64,000 bases of DNA. It comes from Rhynchopus euleeides (lineage: Eukaryota > Euglenozoa > Diplonemea > Diplonemida > Diplonemidae). The notes beneath the pieces were generated by a model that saw nothing but the letters and a program-made list of their open reading frames with translations, searched no databases and had not been told where the DNA came from. Made by a program: the position numbers and the translations under genes. Of this stretch, positions 1 through 9,751 are shown one piece after another. How positions within the stretch are numbered: position 1 is the stretch's first letter; each line of letters opens with the position of its first letter. Where the stretch lies: the NCBI GenBank assembly GCA_963210315.1, contig OY723270.1, forward strand, positions 806,001-870,000. The letters are read 5' to 3'.

Positions 1-1
1 G

Positions 2-2941
2 ATGAGCAAGGGAAAGGAGGTGGCGCGGCAGAAGGAGGCGCTGACACGCAGCTTTGCTGAGAAGCTGTGTGGCCCTGGCTCTGCGGATGCCCGTGTCTGG
101 GTGGAGCGGCTGAAGTCCGTGAAGGAGGCAGTTGGCATCCTTCCGGTTCGTTCGAAACCGCTGTCCAGATTTTTGCGGAAGGCGGGGCTGAAGCCGTGGG
201 GGTCCGACGCTGTCTCGTCTGCGTCGCACGACGTCCGTGTGCGCTTTGCCCTGACGCAGTGGGGGCGAATCCTCCCCATTCTGCGGGAGAAGGGGCAGCA
301 GCTGCAGCCGAGGGAGCGGCTGGGCCGCCTCGACGCCCCCACCCTGTTCGCGTTGTTGGCCAAGGCGGGCCTGAAGGTGGAGGCTGGGGAGACGAAGCGC
401 GACCTCTCCGCCCTCCTCCTGCGCAACTGGACGGAGCAGTTGAGTGGCCATGTCGAGGCCGTGGAGGAGACCCTTGGCTTGAAGGCCCGCACCTTCCCCG
501 ACACCATCTCGCCCTCCGTGGTAGATACAATCACGGAGCTCTACCGGAGAGTGAAGACTGCACCTGCTGCGTTGAAAGAGGAGAAGGGACAGGGTGAGGA
601 TGGCAAGGGTTGTGAGGATGGTGAGGAGGCTGTGGATGCTGTGGATGCTGTGGAGGAGGAGGAGGAGGAGGAAGAGGAGGTGGAGGTGGGTGATGAGGCT
701 GATCCTGAGGCAAATGATGTTGGGGCGGCTAGGATCGCTCTCCTGAATGAGCATTGTTTTCCTCTCGGCCTCCACGCCTCTCCAGGTTGTGGGCGGCAGA
801 AGGATGGTGTGTTGCATGCGTCGGAGTCCACGCACGAGGGGGGTTGGGCTTCCCTCAACTGGTTTTTGGGTGAGTGTGGCATCCAGTTTCTCACCTTCCG
901 GGAGATGCAGGTTTTGCAACACGAGGTCAATCCAGAGAGCTTTCACTGGACCGGTAAGTTCACGCTGGCAACGATGCAACGGGCCATCGAACAGCACACA
1001 AGTGGACTCCGGAACAATGGCTATCGGCTTCTGCCGGTAAGTAAAAAAAATACCTTTGTTGATGATCCTCAGTCTATTTCTTCCCCAGCCCTCTTTTTTT
1101 TTAACCGTCAAACTCTGCATTGGATGGTTGCCTTCCCCCTCAAAGACACCGTTGCCACATTGCAGAAGTTGACTCCAGCCCAACTGCACGCCTATCCGCG
1201 CGAAACGCTTTATTGGGTGGTTCACGACACGGACACTGCCAAGCGCGCCATTGCCGCAGGGGATCTGGATCGGGAAAGCCATGCATATGAAGTTTTTAAA
1301 CTTGTGCCGAAAGGTGTCCTCCCCACCACCAAGGCACAATTTTTTGGCACCCGACCCAGGCGCACATTCCCTGTGGCAGTGAAGTCGCGTTCTGTTGTTC
1401 GGAGCGGGCCCACAGTCCGGAAGAGAAAACGGTTTGGGGGGACTGAAGTCATTGACCTCTCCCAGGTGCCAGAGACCCCAAGAGACAAGAAGGGGCGCCT
1501 TGGACATGGGAGGTATGATACGGCTCAACTGAGTGACGAGTCATACATTCCAGCAACTTCCCAACGCCACCTCATCCCAGAGACCCTGCTGTATTTTTCG
1601 AAATACCACCATCTCCCCGTCACAGATACTGTGCAGGAAGGTGACGGCTTTTTTCTTTCCCTCCTCCGTTTCAACCGTTTTTCTGCGTACCAGTCAGTCC
1701 GCGCTCTGCGTGAGAGTGCCTTTGGTGACGCAACAAACATGAAACACGACCTGGAGGTGTACCTCATGAAAATACACAAGGATACCCTTGCTTCTGTTTT
1801 TGAAGAGAAGGGGGAGAAGAACCTGCCCGTACATGAAAGGCACCAGTCTCTCGTTCACTGGCGCAAGAGTATGTGCAAAGCGGCGGAAGATGAAAAGGTG
1901 ACCCAACGTGGTGGTTCTTTTGCCCTGCATTTTTTTGTGAATGTGCACCAGATTCGCTTGAGAATTATTACTCAGAACAAGGAAGGTAAACCCAGGGTCA
2001 GGGAGTTACGGCCTCGCACATGGTGTGAGAAGGCAAAGAACTGGGAAGCAGGAAGTACGGCTTCTCTCCCTACTATCTTCCTTTACCAGTACCGGCAGGA
2101 TACCCAAACGAATTTTTACTCCCTCCACCTCCCCACTGAGCGTGACTTTTCCCGTGCTTCAAGTGTTTTTTATAGAATTCAGAACATGGGTCCAAACGTG
2201 GAAAACGCACAAGAACAAATGGAGCAAGAGGATATGCGGAGGAAGGCGGTCCCCATGGCACTCCCCTGTCCCGGTCCACGGAGGCCCCACGTACCTGACA
2301 AGGGCATCGACAATCCCGCGTCTCGTCATGATACCCTCACGCAACGTCTTCTCTTGTTTTCCCTGAGCACAGTCAATGTGCCTGGTGATGGGAATTGCCT
2401 GTTTCATGCTTTTCATGAATGTCTCACAGGCAACCCACGTGGGGGCGCTTCCCTTCGCGAAGAAGCCGTCAATTTTGTGACTGCAATGGCGGCTTCTCTT
2501 TCATGCAGAGAGGTGCAACCGGAAGTGGAGGCGGTGAGAATGTGGGGAAATCTCCCGTACCATCCCTGCCAACCCCTTGACGACGGTAGTGAGCCATACG
2601 TGCTTACCCGTTTAAGAACGAGAAGGTATGCAGAGGATGACGAAATTTCTGTTCTTTCCACAATGAAGAATGTCTTGATCACAGTCGTCACGAACATGAT
2701 TTATCCTGGTAATCATGATGACTTTGCTTCAGGATTTAACAGTTATGTCCCCCTTTCTTACAACTTCACCTCCATTGACACCACCCTCCAGGATTTTCCT
2801 CCAGACAGACGTGTGACCCTGGCTAACCTGGGTCAGGCTGGGGTTGGGGATCATTTCATGTGGATCAAAGGGACACAGGCCAACTTGGAAGCCACACATC
2901 GCAAGGGTTTGCGTTCTGTTTCAACAAGAGCTGGGACCTGA
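2..2941 (+). CDS. OTU-family cysteine protease with upstream degenerate OTU-like domain
   Basis: A 979-aa reading frame opens with an ATG at the second base of the window, so the true start may lie outside. The C-terminal part (about residues 785-960) shows the OTU deubiquitinase signature: Asp-Gly-Asn-Cys-Leu-Phe with the candidate nucleophile Cys799, and a terminal Gly-Asp-His-Phe with candidate base His951. Residues about 540-715 resemble a second OTU fold, but its Asp-Gly-x-Cys site reads Asp548-Gly-Phe-Phe551 and the His position is Phe705, so it would be inactive. Residues about 275-420 (a Gly-Gly-Trp-Ala segment, then Leu-His-Trp-Met-Val) weakly recall a Josephin/C48-type papain fold lacking the Cys. 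An acidic run of about ten Glu lies near residue 220. Known OTU proteins cleave ubiquitin or ubiquitin-like chains. It could be a host gene or cargo of a transposon. The final OTU call is solid; the two degenerate domains are inference. Confidence 0.8.
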   Translation: MSKGKEVARQKEALTRSFAEKLCGPGSADARVWVERLKSVKEAVGILPVRSKPLSRFLRKAGLKPWGSDAVSSASHDVRVRFALTQWGRILPILREKGQQLQPRERLGRLDAPTLFALLAKAGLKVEAGETKRDLSALLLRNWTEQLSGHVEAVEETLGLKARTFPDTISPSVVDTITELYRRVKTAPAALKEEKGQGEDGKGCEDGEEAVDAVDAVEEEEEEEEEVEVGDEADPEANDVGAARIALLNEHCFPLGLHASPGCGRQKDGVLHASESTHEGGWASLNWFLGECGIQFLTFREMQVLQHEVNPESFHWTGKFTLATMQRAIEQHTSGLRNNGYRLLPVSKKNTFVDDPQSISSPALFFFNRQTLHWMVAFPLKDTVATLQKLTPAQLHAYPRETLYWVVHDTDTAKRAIAAGDLDRESHAYEVFKLVPKGVLPTTKAQFFGTRPRRTFPVAVKSRSVVRSGPTVRKRKRFGGTEVIDLSQVPETPRDKKGRLGHGRYDTAQLSDESYIPATSQRHLIPETLLYFSKYHHLPVTDTVQEGDGFFLSLLRFNRFSAYQSVRALRESAFGDATNMKHDLEVYLMKIHKDTLASVFEEKGEKNLPVHERHQSLVHWRKSMCKAAEDEKVTQRGGSFALHFFVNVHQIRLRIITQNKEGKPRVRELRPRTWCEKAKNWEAGSTASLPTIFLYQYRQDTQTNFYSLHLPTERDFSRASSVFYRIQNMGPNVENAQEQMEQEDMRRKAVPMALPCPGPRRPHVPDKGIDNPASRHDTLTQRLLLFSLSTVNVPGDGNCLFHAFHECLTGNPRGGASLREEAVNFVTAMAASLSCREVQPEVEAVRMWGNLPYHPCQPLDDGSEPYVLTRLRTRRYAEDDEISVLSTMKNVLITVVTNMIYPGNHDDFASGFNSYVPLSYNFTSIDTTLQDFPPDRRVTLANLGQAGVGDHFMWIKGTQANLEATHRKGLRSVSTRAGT

Positions 2942-3637
2942 CACAGGCCAATCAAGGGGTTGCCCCCCCCCCCCCACTCCTGGTGTAGTGGTAGTGACTA
3001 CAAAAAGGACTAACATTGCAAGAAGGTGCTGGGAGGCTTGCTTTTCCATTCACTCTCGACGATCAAACCCCCCCCCCCCCACTTCACTTTTCCATTCACT
3101 CTCGACAATCAAGCCCCCACTTCTTGACTGCCCCCCCCCCCATGTTACTTTCAACAAACTTTGCCCATCCTTCAATCTTCCATTCGATCAGTTTGGCTTT
3201 TTCCAAAGCCTCGTTTTCCTTTTATTTCAATAGTCCACACCTAAACGGCGTACGCCTTGGCAAGCGTTTGAAAGGACAGCCTTGGGATTGCAGCTCACTG
3301 GAATCGCTGAAGGAAGCCCCCCGCCCCCCCCCCCCCCCCCGCCCCCACCCCCACCCACTCTCCCTTTCACAAGTCACGATACATTCCCACACCATACTGT
3401 TCCATGTGCACTCCATCCAACAGGACCGCCACACGTGTTAAACCCCATTCCCTGTTCCCAAGGCAGGGCAACCTTTATGGTTGAGTGGTGAGGGGCACAA
3501 AGAGACAATAGGTTTTAATGCAGATGCGGACATGTTGGAAAGAGCTCCCCCACCCCCCAACACACCATTCTTGTGCTCCGCTCCCTTCTACTTCTATTTC
3601 ACTACCCCCCCCCCCCCAACACACACAGGCACGGGCC
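2942..3637. other. Non-coding, poly-C rich, with fragments of dispersed repeats
   Basis: No credible gene is seen. The stretch has several C runs of 9-19 bases. Positions 2983-3075 (a CTACAAAAAGGAC box followed by ACTCTCGACGATCAAACC) recur near 56132-56222 and partly at 44610-44645. Positions 3437-3500 (TTAAACCCCATTCCCTGTTC then GAGTGGTGAGGGGCA) recur at about 44298, 51350 and 55997. Positions 3577-3610 (CTTCTACTTCTATTTCAC then C run) belong to a block also found at 20620, 41150, 49240 and 55230. Confidence 0.6.
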
Positions 3638-3903
3638 AGGACCCGTGCAGGGTTAACCCGCCTAACAATTAGTAAAGAGTGATCACCAGTGACAACACCC
3701 GTGCAGGGTTACCCACTTGACAATTAACAAAGAGGGCTCAACACCCGTGCAGGGTTAACCCGCCTAACAATTAGTAAAGAGCGATCAACAGTGACAACAC
3801 CCGTGCAGGGTTTACCCGCCTAACAGTTAATAAAGAGTGATCAACGGTGACAACACCCGTGCAGGGTTACCTACCTGACAATTAATAAAGGAGGGATCAA
3901 CAC
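3638..3903. repeat. Tandem repeat, five copies of a ~45-59 bp unit
   Basis: The motif ACCCGTGCAGGGTTAACCCG followed by CCTAACAATTARTAAAGAG recurs with starts near 3641, 3698, 3743, 3799 and 3856; one copy is shorter. A single related block (GCGCAGGGTTACCCACTT) sits at about 61876, just before the large CA tract. Confidence 0.85.
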
Positions 3904-4196
3904 ATGATGAGGCACGGGAGGGTGGCAAAAGGCCCCCAGACCCCAGAAATCACCGAAAAATGACATTCTCGATGTGCGGTGGGTCTGGTTTCTAGGTTTT
4001 TCGGGAGAAAATTGGCCAAAATAATTTCGGAGACAAAATTTTGTTAGGGATTTCCGTTTGCTATGCCTCCTCTAATTAAATCAACGAATTGAGCCGTTTT
4101 AACCCCTTTCGTGCACTTTTTGGTCCCAGAAGGGGGTATATGGGGTGTTGGGGTCCCCCTACGACTTGTCCGTTTTTTTGATTTTTCTCCCGCCCA

Positions 4197-4352
4197 TGGT
4201 ACTGTACCTGGGTACCCAGGTACAGTACCTGGGTACAGTACCCAGGTACTGTACCAGGTACAGTACCAGGTACAGTACCAAAAACCAGGGTACTGTACCA
4301 GAAGGGCCGTGGGGCCGGCCCCTTTTTTGGGGGCCTGGTACAGTACCAAGTA
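4197..4352. repeat. Self-complementary GGTACAGTACC microsatellite
   Basis: Head-to-head and tandem copies of GGTACAGTACC and its variants fill this stretch and can fold into many hairpins. A GTACCAGCATAGCTCTCAGT-like tail at 4340-4372 has a diverged reverse-complement relative at about 10150-10180. Confidence 0.8.
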
Positions 4353-4429
4353 CCAGCATAGCTCTCAGTCAAATGAGTCAGTGACTGGGTGCCACTTTTG
4401 CTCCAGTCAGTCAAAAAATTTGAGTCAGT

Positions 4430-4537
4430 GGGGGTCTTCGCTGGCCGTTATTCTCCGTCAAACTCCGTCAGTTTTCAGCCAATTTAACAGGGAATTCACC
4501 AAAACGCACTGACGGTCACTCCGTAGCGAAGACCCCC
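4430..4537. mobile_element. 108-bp MITE, family 1 (GGGGGTCTTCGC termini)
   Basis: Terminal inverted repeats GGGGGTCTTCGCT / AGCGAAGACCCCC bound 108 bp, flanked by the 3-bp direct repeat AGT (4427-4429 and 4538-4540). It appears base-for-base identical to the copy at 16631-16738, so this family moved recently. A 3-bp target duplication with G-rich ends fits the PIF/Harbinger superfamily, but no transposase is visible here. Confidence 0.9.
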
Positions 4538-4799
4538 AGTCAGTCAAATTTTTTTGACTGACTGACTCAGTTGGGTCATAGTCAGTCAGAGTCAGTCAGT
4601 CAATTTTTTTGACTGACTGACCGGGTCAGTCAATTTGACTGACCCAGTCAGTCAGTCAAATTGACTGACTGACTGACCCATATTTGACTGATTTTGGTCG
4701 CACTTTTTTCAAAAAATGGACAAGTCGTAGGGGGACCCCGCCACCCCATATACCCTTTTCTGGGACCAAAAAGTGCACGAAAGGGGTTAAAACGGCTTA

Positions 4800-5270
4800 C
4801 TGGGGGGGGGGGGCAAATACAAGAGTATATGCAAATACAAGGGTATATGCTAATACAAGAGTACTCCAGAAATTGCGATTTTAAAAAGTTCACCGAGCAA
4901 ATACAAGAGTATACTCTTGTATTTGCATACTAGACTTTTGGAGAACTTTTGTGGGGTTTTCATCATATTTTGTGCTTCCAATGACCTCCCCCAGGCCAGT
5001 GGGCCTCCTGTCTGGAGTCGTCACGGTCGGGTGGGAGTCGCCTCGGGGGTGGGAAAGGCCAAGAGGACGCTCGTATTGTCTATTCCGCGCCGCTGCCCCA
5101 TGAGGGCCCACCCGGAGGCCACATTTCTAGTATGCAAATACAAGAGTATATACTCTTGTATTTGCATGGTAGACAACTTTTCAGCTAAAAAACAATTTTT
5201 GAGAACCCTGAATTACGTAAGCTGGCACGGTGAATAGAAGAGTATACCCTTGTATTTGCCCCCCCCCCAG
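4800..5270. mobile_element. 471-bp TIR element, CTGGGGGG termini, TA target duplication
   Basis: The ends are CTG(12+) followed by CAAATACAAG and its complement, immediately flanked by TA at 4798-4799 and 5271-5272. It splits the right arm of the 4078-5284 element. Two internal palindromes of GCAAATACAAGAGTATA type lie at about 4898-4927 and 5134-5166. No coding capacity is seen. TA duplication suggests a Tc1/mariner-like integration mechanism. Confidence 0.8.
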
Positions 5271-5284
5271 TAATTCGTTGATTT

Positions 5285-6396
5285 GTTGCATTTCCCTGCA
5301 AAAAAACGGTTTTTGTGTGGGCGAGTAGTTGTAGAAAATCGCGAAAAATGTCAAAAAATCGAAATTTTCACAGAGGCCCAAAACCGTGTTTCTGGGTGAA
5401 AAATGGGCCCAGAAACCGATTTCTGGCCAGTTCTGGGTGGTTTTTCGGGGTTTCTGGCCATTTTTCAGCGAATTTTCTGGTCAGAACCCACCCAGAAGCC
5501 CTTGGAAAATGGCTGGTGGCAGTTTTCGGTCGAATTAAACAGAAGGACGAATTGCTCGCCAACTCTTTCGATACATGAAAATTTGGGCATTTTCCGTTAC
5601 TCTCAACACATTCGCACACCATGAGAAAATTTCGAATTTTTGGTTCAAAAATCCGGTTTTTGGTTGGGCCAGGTGTCTGGCTCTCCGTCCAAAAAAACCA
5701 GAATCCTCAAAAGAATTCCCAAATACGGGAGTCGACGGGACGTCAAACTGGTATGGAATTTTCCCTGAATACTTCCGGCCAACACAACGGCAACACAACA
5801 TCATAAACCACGCCTGAAAATTTCCGGCGCCTGCGGCGGGCTGTTCACCCCCACCCCCCCATTCCCTGCCGAGGATTTCTTCTGAGAATGGCGCTCCAAA
5901 AGTGCCGAAAATTGGCAATAATTGGCCGAAAAGTTGATTTTCGGTACTCCTTCTTATTTAGACCCCAAAAATTTCCGGCGCCTGCGGCGGGCTCCCCGCC
6001 CCCCCCCCCCCCGCACGCGCACACAAAGTGCGCGGCCCATGACGTTTCTTCCGAAAAAAGTCGATTCTCGGTACACCTTAACAAAAAAAGGCCCAAAAAA
6101 ATTTTCGCCTCCGGCGGGGTTGGGGGGCAGAGCCCCCCAAACCCCCGGCGCCGGGGCGGCGCCTAGCTCGGCTTCGCCTCTCTTCGCGAAGTCTCGGTAA
6201 TCCGACGACTTTGCGAAATCGAGGCTCATCCGAGATGAAAAATCACGAAAAATCGCATTGTCTTTTCCCGTACAAAGTCATGAAAAACCAAGTGTCACCC
6301 AATGGGAAATCTATTTTTTGACTTTTTTTGACCCTCCGACTCATTTTGACTCGGTCACCACTTTTTTGACTGACTTGGTGCCCCTGACGACCCCAT
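5285..6396. other. Non-coding stretch with GC-rich hairpins
   Basis: No gene is supported. A short block (AAAATTTCCGGCGCCTGCGG then CGGGCT) occurs twice, at about 5818 and 5966, each followed by a C run. A strong hairpin, GGTTGGGGGGC/GCCCCCCAAACC, lies at 6119-6146. Frames on both strands stay open by composition only and lack any recognisable domain. Confidence 0.5.
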
Positions 6397-6427
6397 ATTG
6401 CGTAGTTTGTGCGTAGTGAAAAGGGGG
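6397..6427 (+). repeat. Left 31-bp flanking direct repeat
   Basis: This begins ATTGCGTAGTTTGTGCGTAG and ends GTGAAAAGGGGG. It is identical to 10080-10110 and in the same orientation, bracketing the two-gene unit. The last five G may instead belong to the poly-G terminus, leaving 26 bp of repeat. Confidence 0.9.
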
Positions 6428-6461
6428 GGGGGGTCTCATTTTTTGGTCCCCTTTTCCGGCC

Positions 6462-7361
6462 TCAGCCAGTTCTCTGTCTCTTTGCCGGGTTCCCAAACTC
6501 AAGGAGTTCTTGCTGTTCCGGGGTCAGTGCGGGTGCAGGCGCTTCAGGTGCTGCAGGTTCTTCAGGTTCTTCAGGTGCTGCAGCGCTGGCAGCCTTCGGT
6601 GCGGGTTTCGACGCCGGCTTTGCAGCTGTCTTTCGGGGTGCCCTTTGGCGCGGTGCCTGCTTCAGCTCGTCGGGATGATCCAGCTTCTTCTTCAGTGTCT
6701 TGCAGCTCGTTGCGTGGCGTAGAAATGCATCGGTACTGCTCAATTTTCCGACGTGGCTCGGAATCTTTTTCTTACAGCTGCAGGTAACGACACCATGCCC
6801 AACAACAATCCCCAGACCGTCGAGGGAGAGTGGGCGCCTGGATCCCGTGACACAGATCTCTAGTGCCGTTGTGATCCCCTCTGATAACGTCTCCTGGACG
6901 TTGTCAGCGGAGGTTGCCTGTGTGGCGGTGACCTCCGTATACCCCGCGGGGTCCCGTGCCAGCAGCGCCTTCTTCAGCTTTTCGTCGACCCCTCGGTCGA
7001 CGCTCGCCTTAATGTCGAGGGCCACCTTCAGGGTGGCACCTTGCATCGCCCTGAAGGCTGTGAGCGTATCATCACTTGCAATCTCCAAGGTGTTCTCCCC
7101 GTGTTCGAACTGCACCGACCCAACCACGACTGCGTCCTTGCCACAGAGAAAGGAGTGCGCTCTCCAGATCGCTCGGACGCGCCTCTTGTAGTCCCGCTCA
7201 CTCTCGGATTTTTTGCGACCCTGTTTGGGAGGAAGGCGTGTCTCAAACGCCTTCCACACGGTGTCGAACGTGTCGACACTCGTCACGAGCAACGGCTCGG
7301 CAAAGCTGCCGAACTCCTTCTCGCGATACCGCAGGCTGTACTTCACCGTTACGCACTGCAT
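6462..7361 (-). CDS. Orphan basic protein with Cys/His cluster, inside two-gene element
   Basis: The frame is open from 7439, but the first ATG is at 7361, giving 299 aa. I do not recognise the family. About residues 185-225 hold a Cys-x-Cys ... His-x4-Cys pattern that could bind zinc. A Lys/Pro/Ala-rich tail of about 60 residues ends in a basic cluster (Pro-Ala-Lys-Arg-Gln-Arg) resembling a nuclear localisation signal. The gene lies downstream of the 752-aa ORF on the same strand; 54 bp separate that stop from the frame's open start. A poly-pyrimidine run (on the minus strand) in the gap could be a splice acceptor tract joining the two, which I cannot resolve. Its place beside a SAP-like protein suggests a DNA-linked role; this is inference. 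Confidence 0.65.
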   Translation of the reverse strand: MQCVTVKYSLRYREKEFGSFAEPLLVTSVDTFDTVWKAFETRLPPKQGRKKSESERDYKRRVRAIWRAHSFLCGKDAVVVGSVQFEHGENTLEIASDDTLTAFRAMQGATLKVALDIKASVDRGVDEKLKKALLARDPAGYTEVTATQATSADNVQETLSEGITTALEICVTGSRRPLSLDGLGIVVGHGVVTCSCKKKIPSHVGKLSSTDAFLRHATSCKTLKKKLDHPDELKQAPRQRAPRKTAAKPASKPAPKAASAAAPEEPEEPAAPEAPAPALTPEQQELLEFGNPAKRQRTG

Positions 7362-7492
7362 TGGGCCTTGTATAATATTCTCCTGGAGTGGGCGAAGTGT
7401 GTGATTGAAGGCACTGCATTGATCCAGCAACGAAATCAAAGCGGGGGGTGGGGGGGGGGGGGGTGAAGAGTAGCAGCAGCCCTTTCATTTTA

Positions 7493-9751
7493 TCACGCAT
7501 GATCCTTTTTATCCTGCTTCTTGAGAGCTGCCAGCAGCCAGTCCACGCGGTCATTTTGAACGTTTCGTTCAATCCCACGTTCGGCACAAATCTCCTGCAG
7601 CTCTTCTTTTGTGCGGGCTTTATCAAATTCACGAAGGATTTGCATCAACCGTGATTTCGAGGCATTCTGTACACCTCGCTTGCCACGCTTTTGAGCTTGA
7701 TTAATCAGTTCCGAGTTTGTGAAGCTATCGGAATAATCAAAACGGAGGACAATGTCATTGAGGGCAGTCTCTCTTGCAATTCGCTTTTCCTTCCTTGATT
7801 CCTCTTTTTCGAATGCTGATTTCAAGGCTTCAAGTTTCCGCTTCCCAATCCGAAGCTTGCGCTCCTTCGTAGTCTCCGGAATACGGGAACGCACTATCGT
7901 AGTGAGTTTCGGCTCACCAACCTCAGCATGCAGAGTTTTCAAATCAGTATCAGAGAAATGCTCAGGAATACAGCAGTGAGCACGGACAAAGTCGTCACGA
8001 ACGGATGAGTGTCCAGCCACTTCGATGACACGCTTAGACCTCCCGCACATCCCTTCCAAGAGGGCCGGGCCAAACGACACCGACGGCTGCACCGCGCGTG
8101 TCTCCTCGCTGGCTGCCCCGAACCTCACCGCTTCCACCAGCATGCTCGTCCCGATAATGACCAGGGCGGTGCGGAAGAACTCCACGCCGCTGTCGAAGGA
8201 CACTACGGGCATGAGCCGGCTTTCGGTTGGGATGCCTTGCTTCCCAAAGTAGGCATCGAGGCCGTGCTGCACTAAGTCATCCGGCCGGACGCCGTCCAGG
8301 TCACTATCGCTGACTTCCCGGATGTCGAGGGAGGGACACTGCGGCGAGGTGTGGAAGCGCAGCCGCCCTACCGTCACCATCCTGCATGAAGTGGCGCTCT
8401 GGAAGACGGTCAGGTCCCCGTCAGAGCTGCACGCCTCCAGCGTCGCTTCACTCCTGGCCGCAGAGAAGAGGTCGAAGGCCCCCGAGCGCCAGTACATCTG
8501 CAGCCATCCCAACGATTTGGGGTCGGTGGTGAAACTCCCTGAGTCTGCGATGGTGGTCAGCAGAGGGTACAAGACCTTGCTGAAAAGCTTCCCGTAGAGG
8601 CACACTTTGTCGATGGCGCTGCGATCAGCAAGGCAGTTTTTCACTGCCACCTTCTTTGTCGACGATTCCGTCGTCGTCATCGAGAAGAAGGTGTGCAGGT
8701 GCTCAGCGACGGTGAGCTCCCCGCAGCGAGCCGACAGCGAGAAGCAGGCAGCTGCACCACTGAGGAAGCGGCCGTTTGTGGCCCGCTGCCACAGGAAGCT
8801 GCTGATGGTGATGCCTACCGTGCTGTGGAGGTAGGCGGCGAACTCTGGTGCTGCGGCACAGTAGTTGGCAGCATAGCACATCAGAGTCATGAAGGGCAAG
8901 TCAGGCTCAATGACTCGCCGGAAGGCCAGATGCAGGCGGTGGTGGGGCTCGAACACAACGACAACGCTCTGCAGCTCGGGTTTCAGACTGGCACCGCGGT
9001 CCAGAAAGAAAGCCGAGAACGACTCCTCGGACAACCCCACGTCATCCTTGCCGAGGACGGAGAACTGGCCTGAAGAGGCCAGGTCCGAAAACCGTTTAAA
9101 GGCGACGGCCAGGTCAACTCTGGTAGTGGGTCCATCAGATGACAGCGTCAGATATGTGGCGAGCACGTGGTAGCGGAGGATCCCGTTCACCCTGTACTGC
9201 ACCGTAAAGTGCCCAAGCTTGGTAGTGTTTGACGGGTCCGCAAACACTGGTGTGAGGTCGTGAATTAACACAAGTTCGCCGTTCTCCCGGATGCCCTGCG
9301 TCTCCCGTAAAAACAACACATCCCGTAGCAGTAGCGACTGCTGCCACGACATCTCCACCGCATGGCGGGTCACCGTCTCGCCCTTGAACTTGGTGATGAG
9401 GGTGTGGATGTTAGAGACAGGGGTGTGGCACTGCATGGCGGTGTCGACCCAGTCGCGCACGTCCAGGCGGGATGCTGGCACTGTCTCTGCCTTCGCCGGA
9501 AGGAACAGCGCCGAGCCCGGGAGCGCGTTCTGCCACAGGCCTTCTGGGAGAGGCCGCATCTCCAATGAATTAACGTCACCACCCTTCAGCAGATGCACCT
9601 CGAGACAGTCACCCTCCGGTTGCAGCCCCACCTCCTCAAGCAGCGCCAGCAGCTTCTCGTGGGTGACACATCCTGCGATGGTCCCCGCGAGGCATCTCAA
9701 CCCCTCAACAGAGGCAACGATGGTGAAGAGCTGTTCCTCTTCCCCAGACAT
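7493..9751 (-). CDS. Orphan 752-aa protein with SAP-like C-terminus
   Basis: The start was set at the ATG at 9751 (Met-Ser-Gly-Glu-Glu-Glu); the frame stays open upstream to about 10057 without a convincing ATG. I recognise no catalytic family. The body (residues about 1-600) is mixed alpha/beta with several Cys. Residues about 620-680 are highly charged and probably helical or coiled-coil. The last 75 residues contain two segments like SAP/HeH helices, the second reading Thr-Lys-Glu-Glu-Leu-Gln-Glu-Ile-Cys then Arg-Gly-Ile and Trp-Leu-Leu-Ala-Ala-Leu. SAP motifs bind DNA in known proteins. It shares strand and element with the 299-aa gene. It could be a novel transposase or replication protein, but no DDE, HUH, YR or RT motif is visible. 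Confidence 0.7.
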   Translation of the reverse strand: MSGEEEQLFTIVASVEGLRCLAGTIAGCVTHEKLLALLEEVGLQPEGDCLEVHLLKGGDVNSLEMRPLPEGLWQNALPGSALFLPAKAETVPASRLDVRDWVDTAMQCHTPVSNIHTLITKFKGETVTRHAVEMSWQQSLLLRDVLFLRETQGIRENGELVLIHDLTPVFADPSNTTKLGHFTVQYRVNGILRYHVLATYLTLSSDGPTTRVDLAVAFKRFSDLASSGQFSVLGKDDVGLSEESFSAFFLDRGASLKPELQSVVVVFEPHHRLHLAFRRVIEPDLPFMTLMCYAANYCAAAPEFAAYLHSTVGITISSFLWQRATNGRFLSGAAACFSLSARCGELTVAEHLHTFFSMTTTESSTKKVAVKNCLADRSAIDKVCLYGKLFSKVLYPLLTTIADSGSFTTDPKSLGWLQMYWRSGAFDLFSAARSEATLEACSSDGDLTVFQSATSCRMVTVGRLRFHTSPQCPSLDIREVSDSDLDGVRPDDLVQHGLDAYFGKQGIPTESRLMPVVSFDSGVEFFRTALVIIGTSMLVEAVRFGAASEETRAVQPSVSFGPALLEGMCGRSKRVIEVAGHSSVRDDFVRAHCCIPEHFSDTDLKTLHAEVGEPKLTTIVRSRIPETTKERKLRIGKRKLEALKSAFEKEESRKEKRIARETALNDIVLRFDYSDSFTNSELINQAQKRGKRGVQNASKSRLMQILREFDKARTKEELQEICAERGIERNVQNDRVDWLLAALKKQDKKDHA

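Larger units (their letters stand above)
4078..5284. mobile_element. TIR element interrupted by a second element
   Basis: Positions 4078-4190 (AAATCAACGAATT, then GCCGTTTTAACCCCTTTCG through ACGACTTGTCC) reappear in reverse complement at 4716-4797, with the outermost part displaced to 5272-5284. The two arms are about 85% alike. The right arm is split exactly where the 4800-5270 element sits. No transposase is encoded, so it is non-autonomous. The interior holds GGTAC-type palindromes, TGACTGAC-type repeats and a 108-bp MITE. Confidence 0.7.

Noticed and set aside
1037-1088. Possible 52-bp intron (GTAAGT...CCCCAG) in the OTU gene
   Set aside because: Removing it would shift the frame and lose the downstream OTU domains; the unspliced frame is fully open.
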